A stretch of 64,000 bases of DNA, taken from assembly GCA_032622095.1 (NCBI GenBank), contig CP136064.1, positions 265,000,165 through 265,064,164 of the forward strand, read 5' to 3'. A model generated the notes under the pieces. The model was not told where the DNA came from and did no database searches. It saw only the letters and a list, made by a program, of their open reading frames with translations. Of this stretch, positions 55,395 to 64,000 are shown piece by piece. A program made the position numbers and the translations under genes. Numbering within the stretch: position 1 is the stretch's first letter; every line of letters starts with the position of its first letter. The stretch is from Siphonodentalium dalli. Its lineage: Eukaryota > Mollusca > Scaphopoda > Gadilida > Siphonodentaliidae.

Positions 55395-55630
55395 CCCTGC
55401 CAACACCCAAACACAACGTTGGCCCAACGTTGCCACAACGTCGTATTAATAGTGGAATACACCGTTGGTTCGACGTCGTTTCAACGTCGGGTGTCCGACG
55501 CCGCACCAACTTCGGCTCGTCGACGAACTACCGTCGAGTCGACGACGGGATCCGATGTCAAGGCGACGCCGACCCAGTGGCAATGGCCAATGTTGGCCCA
55601 ACGATAGAAATGACGTTAGCCCAACGTACA
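55395..55630. mobile_element. MITE-like CG-rich repeat
   Basis: Bounded by ACAACGTTGGCCCAACGTTG and, about 230 bp on, AATGTTGGCCCAACG; interior rich in ACGTCG and GTCGACGA palindromes. Short frames here are not genes. Confidence 0.5.
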
Positions 55631-56146
55631 TGTATGTGTTATATCTGAGTATGTATAGTAATTCTCCGAGAAACTGTACAAACCATTCATTTCATATTCT
55701 GAGGTTCCATATAGATATCCCGAGGATAGTGCAGCATTAAAACGTTCATCAGAGTGGTGCTTCGACAATAAACGTAGGAAATATACAAGACAAGACATTG
55801 CCAATATGAGCTTATTGCGCTCATTAAAATAAGCCCGTTATGTGCTCATTTTCATGAAAATAGGCTGGTGTTATGATCTCGCCAAGACAAACTATCATGT
55901 AAAACTAAGATGATTTTAATTAAACTCAGTGAAGAACGTGAGACCGAAATAGCTTGTTCGTGTCTAATAAAATAATAGGTCGTCCATATCAGGGACCACT
56001 ACAGAACGCTAGTGCAATACATAGTAACACAGCTGGCATGTAATAATAATCTGCTGGGCATGTGTATTTTACAATTAGTTTGCTATTTACACACTACAAC
56101 CATCTACGACGAAGTGTCAGCAGAATTTCCAGCAAAAATGATCAGC

Positions 56147-56147
<1 letters not shown>
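55631..56147. other. Host intergenic DNA, nothing recognised
   Basis: No gene or repeat identified. Confidence 0.4.
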
Positions 56148-56192
<45 letters not shown>

Positions 56193-56224
56193 GGGGGGGG
56201 GGGGGAGAGAGAGAGAGAGAGAGA
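56148..56224. repeat. (GA)n microsatellite with internal G-run
   Basis: AG dinucleotide tract with a 13-base G-run in the middle. Confidence 0.95.
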
Positions 56225-57724
56225 TATATATTTTTTTCTTCGGTTGTGGCGTATATACCCACGAGGCCGGGTGCTATATTACTATATGTATATATTTTTA
56301 ATGCACATATCACATGAATAAATATCTATTCAATTCAATTCAGCTATAAAGCAGCGTTCACGTACTCGCAAATTTGTCTGGCATTTTAAAGGCATTACGA
56401 TACAGAAAGCTATAATGTGCCAGAAAACAAATTCAAAAATGCTCATAAAATACACCTTTTTAACTGCAAACTACGCGAGAAGTGTAAACATTATGTAGTT
56501 CTACCTGTAGCGATGCTACAAAACTTTGCCTGTAAATTGCATACAATTATCTCGCAAAAATCAAGCAGACTGGTATTTGAAGGAAAATGTTAGCAGCACC
56601 GTTACATGCGTGGATTACGGACATGTTACTTCTCATGTCGTTAGATGTGGTAGCGATGCATGTTATTGGGCTGTTGTCGTTCATATTTCGCATGAACCAT
56701 ATGGTTTTCTTTGACGAAATACCCCCAAACAATTCCCGGAAAACGTGAAAAAGAAGTGTTGTCTCACTATATTCCGACCATATAGCAAATTTACTCTAAA
56801 TTGTTTATTCCAAGGAAACTTTACGGATTTAAAAACAAACTATTTGCTTTACGAAAATGTCGTACATGTGCCAGTGCCATGTGTCACACTCATGTGGTTT
56901 GGGGAATTGGCACGCAAGCATTCACCACCGGCGTCGTATTTTGACGGCGACAACGCTATTCCCGAACTGATAGTTAATCAACGTCTACACTTGTATACGA
57001 CGTGCTTCTCTGCAGGGACTAGGATCCTGATGTCTGGATCTGAGCTGACTCTATAATGAGCTATAAATGAAAGGTTGCAAGCTGAAACGTCACCTGCCTA
57101 ACAATTAATCATTAATTTGGATACATGTGGGGATTTTAGAGACGCCTATTCGAGAAGAATGATATTCATATGAAGTAATTTTCAGTTTTATTGGTTAGTT
57201 GCCTGGTCAGCTGAAAATTTGGTACCATTATGTTTGTGAAATCGGAGGGAGTTTTGAAGTTTTGATCACACGACGGTGGTGATCGGAGACCAATTAATGC
57301 ACGGGTCTGTACACGTTGTCATGTTTCGTGTGGGTCCGGGTTACGATAGGTCCACCGCCCCACTACGATGGATAAGAGTCACCTAATGTGGGACCCAGTT
57401 TACCGCGAAGTGCACCCCATGAGGGTTTGTGTAGGTGTTCGTAATGCGAGTAGTTGGCGAGGAACAATGCAGTATTGGTCAGCGATAAGAATGTGAAATA
57501 CCATTATGTGGACTTTATATGCCACGAAGGCCAACTCGGGTCATAGATCGAGCCCATATGACTTTCATTATGAAAGATTAAAGAGCGTTTCTTGTTAGTA
57601 TAACCATGATATGGTAGGAACACTGTCTGTCTGAGTTCTGTGAACAAATTTAAAACAGCTGGACAATCGGTATTGATCTTTTCCATAGTGTATGAAGGTG
57701 TAGATAAGTAGTTCGTGTATATAT
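56225..57724. other. Host intergenic DNA, no gene supported
   Basis: Two frames (56526-56714, 56745-57056; plus) have protein-like composition but no family could be named. Confidence 0.4.
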
Positions 57725-58190
57725 CGATTTACCGTTACCTTTTCTATTCTAAAAATGAGAACCACGTGCCAAATATCATGAAATTCAGTTGAATATTGTC
57801 CATGTTACTATGAGGAAACCCCGAACACAGCGATATCTAAGTAAAATGGGCATATCTCCATCAAAAATCATCGGACCGCGACCAAATTCGAACCTGGTCT
57901 GCATCTTCTCAAATGTGAACCACGAAACACGAAACACATATCAAGAAATTATCTTGAATTATGCTCAAGTTACCATCCGGACAATGCGAGAACAGCACTT
58001 TCTAAGTCGAAAAAGGGGCATAAATCCGTCAAAAATTATCGGACCGTGACCAAATTAGAACTTGACCTGCGTCTTCTCTTCTTACACATATCAAGAAATT
58101 ATCTTGAATATTGCTCAAGTTACAATGAGGACAACCCGAAAACATCGAAAATGTCAAATAAAAGGTCGTAGACCCCACTTCCCCCGAATC
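57725..58190. repeat. Tandem repeat of about 155 bp, three units
   Basis: Units share AAAAT(C/T)ATCGGACCG(C/T)GACCAAATT and ACATATCAAGAAATTATCTTG. I associate this type with mollusc genomes (memory only). Confidence 0.75.
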
Positions 58191-60631
58191 GAGGTGACTT
58201 TTTGGGACATTGACTTTTATTAAGAACAAAGAATTCAAATTCTGGCAAAATTGACTCAAACAAAGTTACATGAGCCACACGCCAAGTATAAAGATATTCT
58301 TTTGTAGAATGCTCAATTTATCATTGAAACAACACAAATGTTATTTCTAAATGGAATAAAACTCATAATCAGACTTGATTACTGTGTTACAAGATCATGT
58401 TCAAATTTATAATAATGTATCAAATAAGAGATGAAAACCCATGATTGTAAGATAATCATGTGAATCACAGTAGGATTTAGATGAAATATGGCAAATATAG
58501 CACATAATGCTCAAACTTGAAACATAATAAACATATACATGACATGTCGGATAAATATATTTGATCTGACGACTCAGCACTAACTGTTTCTACAAGTAGT
58601 ACTTAACTCTCAATCATCGAACTCATAACTGTTTTTTATTTGTTATATCACCGTAATGCACTGCATATGAAGGCGCCTATGATTGGAAAATAAAGTTATT
58701 CTATTCAATTATATTACATGTCAAAATAGGTTTTATGGAACAAATAGGAACGAAGTCAAATTTTATGATCTAAATTAAAACATATTCTGAATCAAAAAAA
58801 TAAATGATGAAACAAAGTCATGTAATTCGCAGTGTCCGATAGTACATACGATAGTTATGTGTTGTTATATGTGTTCCTGGAATCTAGGATAAACTTACTT
58901 TCCCCAGTGATTGTAACTTCTAGGGTTAATTGTATAGATAAGCACAATACATAGAAGACAGATTATATAGTGTAGAAACACATGCACACGCATAATTAAC
59001 AAGATCATATTCTTAAGTGGGTATGACTGGTAGCAACCATTGTATAAGTTAGGGTGGATAAAGCCAGTATCATTCTATAAGACAGTATATAGTGATACAC
59101 GTCATATCCAAGTGTATCATGTATCTCGGACCTTATTTAAGAGGCATGATACACCAGAGGTTGGAATAACTACCCGTGCTCTGACGCGGGAGCTCACTTA
59201 TCCGACAACCTTGCTACTATACCAATACCTCTGTTCTTCCGCCTATGTACTGTGCTTATCGAGAAAGACTTATACATATATAAAGTATGAAGATCTATGA
59301 ACTAGTTATTGTTATCAATGTTCCCGACACGGCCAATTCAACATCTAAACCCTAGACACCGGGACACAGTATGGATGATATATATGTTAAATATAACACC
59401 TGGTGTTAAATCAACATCCTAAAATTGTATGTTTAACCAAAACATATACACAAATACACCAAAACCCTCACATGGAATTGGCAGTGGAATAGGTGGGGCC
59501 ATATCAGACCAAAGCACTAATTGCTTCAAACTTACACTATAAACCTGAGATACATGACATGTGAGAATGAGTTTTTAAAAAATGTAGCAAAATAATTTTT
59601 CTGAAACACATGGAATGCAGGCAATTATTTACATATCACAGAAGGAGTGAGACTAAATTTAAGTTAAAAAATTGTTCTGATGAAACATGTGTTTTGCAAT
59701 GAAAATGAGATGCATTCCGTGTAACACACTAGGAAAGCAGACAAATTTTTATAAAATAATGAGATTGAGACCAAATTCTGGATCAAAATAAGTGATAGAC
59801 CCACGAAATGTAGGTAAGGATGAAATGTGTTAAATGTGACACCTTATGTTTATATTATTTAATCAAATTACACTACAAACAGGGACGTGCAGTTAAATAG
59901 GTATGACCTATCAACTTAAATAACTAATTGCCCCCCCCCCCCCATAGCCCACTGCAAAACTGAGAAACATTAAAGACTTGACATGTGTATAACAATTGGG
60001 TTGATGAAACGCATGGAATCTAGGAAAAACTTAAGTATCGCAGTGAGAATTGTCTGTTGTATGTGCACAAACTAGTACCAAATTAGTAATAAAATGAAAT
60101 ACACACAATCAATGCCTAGTCGTAAACTAATGGCCGCCCAAATGGGCAAAATGGAATGAAATTAACAATTTGTGGAAAATTGTATAGCTAGTCCCACAAG
60201 ACTCTCGAATTATGCGAGAAAGAATGATTTCAGAGTATAAGGGAAACTTTTGATAAAATATGCATGACTTATCTCTATAATGTATCTCACGAGAGAGCAA
60301 GTGAAAGTAGGGTTAAAGCAACGGTTCAATCTGGACTTTTTTGGCGCCAGAAACAGAAAAATAACGCAGTTTTATTTGTGCTGTTAATCTTGAATCGTGT
60401 GATACATGTGTAGTTAAACATTTAATGATTTAATATGGATTCGTTGATTCTGTTACTTTTCTATAAGCAGAGATATATGTACATGTACTCAGAGCAGTCT
60501 CACGAATGTGACCGACCCTCATTTATTTTTATATCTGTAACATCAAATCTGTCAAAATTCACAACTATAGAACAGTATGAGAGCTAGTCATAGAGTATTG
60601 GGTAAAATATATAGATCTTATTGTCCGTGTC
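58191..60631. other. Host intergenic DNA, no gene seen
   Basis: AT-rich; recurring loosely similar ACATGTCGGATAAA / GAAACGCATGGAATC-type phrases at 58540-60050 suggest a diverged tandem repeat that I could not delimit. Poly-C at 59932-59943. Confidence 0.4.
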
Positions 60632-61011
60632 TTAACCCTTTTACCCAACAAACCGGCCAAAAACGGCCAAATACAGCTGCAACAGCCTAAATTATCTTGG
60701 GTCTGTCTCAATAAAACCATACAAATATGGATATCATTGGAACCGGCTCATTTACCACATTGTGATGGTTACAGTTATGCCCTGTGACAATGTATTCTCT
60801 TATATATGCGAGTCGACCATAGGTCGCCTCGCATATATAAGAGAATGCATTGGTATAAAAAAAAAATGTTTTCTTACATTCTTTAACAATTTTATAATTT
60901 TTAATGTGTTAAGCCAATGCATTCTCTTATATATGCGAGGCGACCTATGGTCGACTCGCATATATAAGATAATGCATTGGCACAGGGCCGTTCTGTTGGG
61001 TAAAGGGTTAA
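60632..61011. mobile_element. piggyBac-like MITE (copy 3)
   Basis: TTAA at both ends, CCCTTTTACCC / GGGTAAAGGG TIRs, palindromic cores at 60786-60854 and 60913-60981; nearly collinear with copy 1 at 37546. Confidence 0.78.
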
Positions 61012-61854
61012 AATAGTGGTCATAGTAACCTCCAGTGAAGTGATGAAACACACAAATATTTCGCTTTTATCACAATAATGCATGGTGGTATAATATGAAC
61101 GCAATTTATCAAAATACAAAGGAGTATCATAGACTATCTTAAATAAATTCTCAACTTAACCAAAGTTGTCTACATACTTCGTGGCCAAGACTGTCTTTAT
61201 GCCTGGATATTTGCTTATATTCACTAAGACCCCCATATACGCGAAACGTACTACGTTTTATGCAACCGCATAACATCTTATACATCTCCCTAATGTGACA
61301 CATATTTGTTGTGTATTTCATGTGTTTATATGCATATGTTTCTGTTAAGTGCTTTGGGCTCGTCTTGATTATATATAAGAACTATTTATTATATCTGCTG
61401 CACACAATACTACAAGAAAACCATAGTCAGACATGGCAACGCCCTCAAGATCATATTATCAGGCATATATAAAAATTATTGGAGCTTTAATGTAGTGATT
61501 GTGAAAAATGTGCATATAGGTAACGGCTAGGTAGTCGATTATAATAGTTTTTTAGTCTGTATACAGTGCACATGGCTAGACAGGATGGGTAAACATTTTA
61601 AATCGGACGTGCCAAACTAACGTTTAATTCGAAATATTCACACACCATATTTACATGATTTACATGATTTATATGATATGTGTTCACAACGAGGGCATAC
61701 GTTCCAATTGGTTGAAATGTTCATCGCCAAACATTCAACTTGATACACCAATAACCAGTGAAAAGTGAAATCTGGTCGAATATCACGCATTATGCCCCCT
61801 TCCCAGTAGGTGGTTCGGGCATATAGCCGAGGGATCCGTACGTTCATCCGTCCG
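61012..61854. other. Host intergenic DNA, nothing recognised
   Basis: Short frames only. Confidence 0.4.
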
Positions 61855-62440
61855 TGCATCAGTCCGCCCGTCAGTACATTTCAGGTTGTAACTCTCGAGT
61901 GTTAATTATCGGATTTCGTTGTCCTGTGGCAGGCGATAGCACTGGTGGGGGGAAAGGATCCACTTACACCACGTGTTTCGTCCATTTATTTCTACCAGAG
62001 TTATGGCCCTTGTTTGACATGGAAATTTGTGAACTGTTATCACCTTGTCACTTGGGTATTAATTGTCCGATTTCGTTGTCCTTTGACATGGTGATAGCAC
62101 AGGTTGTGGAACGGATAAACATATACTACTCGACCATTAATGTTTGCCAGAGTTACGCCCTTGTTTAACCTGGCTATTGTTGAATTTTGTGTCCGAAAGA
62201 ACACTTCACTTGTAACTCTGTCAGGGTTCATCGGAAGTGAACGTTCCTTGGTGTGGTGATATCACAGGTTTAGGGGGGGGGGGGGGTCACCCAGATACTA
62301 CGGGCTTTGTCCATTCATTTTAACCAGAGTTATACGGTCCTTGTTTGACTTGGAAATTTGTGCATTCTGCGTCCGAAAGAATATTTCATCTTGAAACTAG
62401 GACAAGGATAATCGGATTCAGTTGTGCTTTATTATGGTGA
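61855..62440. repeat. Tandem repeat of about 170 bp, three to four units
   Basis: Units share CCAGAGTTA(T/C)G, TTGTTTGAC(A/T)TGGAAATTTGTG and ATCGGATT(T/C)(C/A)GTTGT. Poly-G at 62273-62286 sits in one unit. The AGAGTTATGGCCCTTG phrase is one I associate with mollusc intergenic DNA. Confidence 0.7.
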
Positions 62441-63390
62441 TAGCACAGAATACCCGCTTCTTGGATTTAGATATCTATCTAGTATTGCCCACTCTCTGAA
62501 CTGAATTTCATGGTGTTGCACTTGTTGTATTGTAGCATCATTTAGAAGAATGTTAGGGCTCGTATAATTTGCTCACAAATGGCCAATGCAGATGGACATG
62601 TTGGACAGTTCAAAGAGAAACGGGCGGGTTACCAGAAACACGGGTCTTTTTTGTTTGGCCTACGGTTGAAATGAATCTTATTGTCATATTGTAAAGTTCA
62701 AGCTGGATTCGAGGAGATCAGCTTCTCTCAATCTCTACATTATAGCGATCGTCTAATCTACATATAGTTCTATTGTAAACACATATACATGAGTGATCCT
62801 CACGCAAGGGTCACAAGAGGGAGTGCAATACGTTAGCCGGCCAACGGGTTCTTTCAATCATTTTGACAGGCGGACCTTGCACCATCTTAGAGACGAGGAC
62901 CCAGTAGAACAGCCAACTGAGTTTGATCAAATGGCTGGCATTGCACCCTCTTCCAGGCGACGAAGCAGTGACAAGCATGATACCACAACTTATACATACA
63001 GTCAGAGTCCCCGCTCTATTGAAAAGTGCTTGTGCTGGTATACCAGACTCTTCTTTGAAGAGGGCTTGAGCTATTTGTTTCCCATCGAATAGTGCTTTCT
63101 GTTGATCTCTCATATTTTATTTGACAATTTTTGACACAAGCGTATCTGTGAATAATTGTAAAGTTGTAATGTGATGTTTATGTTCTAGTCATTTGTTCAC
63201 ACACCATGAAAACATTATTTTCACATTAAATAAATACATATATGCATAAAATGATTGCAAAAGCATAATCATAGGATAGTGTCGAAAGACAATTAGTGCT
63301 TGAAAGTCACTATCAGTTGCTAAAGTCACTATTGTTTATTGAATATTTGTGATGACAGACCTTTTTATCTATATCTATATTTGCGAATAT
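62441..63390. other. Host intergenic DNA, no gene seen
   Basis: Overlapping 99-100 aa frames on both strands at 62793-63113 have no recognised domain. Confidence 0.4.
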
Positions 63391-63418
63391 CTGTCTGTCT
63401 GTCTGTCTGTCTGTCTGT
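63391..63418. repeat. (CTGT)n microsatellite
   Basis: About seven CTGT units. Confidence 0.95.
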
Positions 63419-63429
63419 GTTCTACAGAA

Positions 63430-64000
63430 ATTCACAGGGGACCATCTAGATGATGCCAAAGGGGTCTACTAGGAGTAGCTTTTTACGAGAAAGATAATGG
63501 TCGGGGTTAGAATTTTCTAAAGTGACGCCGTTGTTATCAGGGGCAGAAAAGGGGAGGGTAAAAAAAAAAAAAATTGTCGCCGATGGTCAATAAACTTATA
63601 TATAATGATCCCCATGATATGAGGAATCTAATGGTGTGGTTTAAATATGGCAAAAGTCGCACAGTTTGCGTCAGGGATGCCCGGAAGGGGGAGGGGCAGA
63701 TTTTTTTTCTGTCGCCGATTTCCACCAAACTTATATATAATCATCTCCATGATATGAAAAGACCAACGGTGTGGTTTAAAAGTGGCGTCGTTCGAGTCAG
63801 GGATGCACGGAAGGGGAGAGGGGCACCAAAATTGAAAAACTAATTTTAGCGCCGATCTCCACCAAATTGATATATATTCTTCTTCATGATATAAGGAATC
63901 TAATATTGTGCGATTTAACAACGCCAAACCCATGATATGAAAAAACCAACGGTGTGGTTTAAAAGTGGCGTCGTTCGAGTCAGGGATTCACGGAAGGGGA
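63430..64000. repeat. Tandem repeat of about 140 bp reaching the window edge
   Basis: At least four units share CATGATATGA, ACGGTGTGGTTTAAA, GTCAGGGAT and CGGAAGGGG; the array continues beyond 64000. Frames on both strands across it are by-products. Confidence 0.8.

Noticed and set aside
56526-57056. Two plus-strand frames resembling exons
   Set aside because: Composition is protein-like but no family, splice pattern or homologue could be supported by eye.

Overview
The window is eukaryotic DNA, almost certainly from an invertebrate animal. It is AT-rich, gene-poor and full of foldback (MITE-like) repeats and satellites. Several of the dispersed repeats recall those I associate with mollusc genomes, so a lophotrochozoan host is my best but weak guess. 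One compact block looks completely different: a virus-like DNA transposon of the Polinton/Maverick class at 617-17890 (17,274 bp). It starts with AG, ends with CT, carries about 410-440 bp terminal inverted repeats (TIRs), and is flanked by a perfect 6-bp target duplication (GTCGTG at 611-616 and 17891-17896). No ordinary host gene could be supported outside it.

The transposon has two halves. The left third (about 1.1-5.1 kb) holds small genes in three divergent pairs, each pair firing outward from a shared promoter. The first two pairs are copies of one cassette: promoter and 3' ends are nearly identical, but the four coding regions are unrelated to each other. Each of these four small genes is followed 13-22 nt after its stop codon by a stem-loop matching the metazoan replication-dependent histone mRNA 3' end signal (GGCCCTTTTCAGGGCC or GGTCCTTTTCAGGACC). 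The third pair is a CCHC zinc-knuckle protein and the DNA polymerase. They share the same first 32 residues because promoter, leader and N-terminal codons form a 197-bp inverted repeat with identical arms.

The rest (5.1-17.1 kb) is one head-to-tail series on the + strand: protein-primed family B DNA polymerase, an unknown protein, an A32-like packaging ATPase, two small basic proteins with adenain-like QxGG sites, an unknown protein, a retroviral-type integrase whose chromodomain is cut off by an in-frame TGA, a small membrane protein, a penton-like candidate, a basic protein, the major capsid candidate, a Cys/His-rich protein and an adenovirus-like cysteine protease. Genes are separated by at most about 60 nt and several overlap. 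Polymerase and integrase would copy and insert the element; ATPase, protease and capsid-like proteins suggest virion formation.

The remaining 46 kb (17.9-64 kb) is host intergenic DNA. It contains TTAA-flanked piggyBac-like MITEs with a nested palindromic core, other foldback elements, minisatellites, two LINE remnants (39.8-41.1 kb minus; 50.9-51.1 kb plus), and a broken KRBA2/GIN-type integrase gene with its catalytic core deleted (51.7-52.4 kb). The most unusual signals are the histone-type 3' ends combined with exchangeable divergent cassettes, and the identical palindrome that gives two different proteins the same N-terminus. All family assignments were made by eye; no database search was run.
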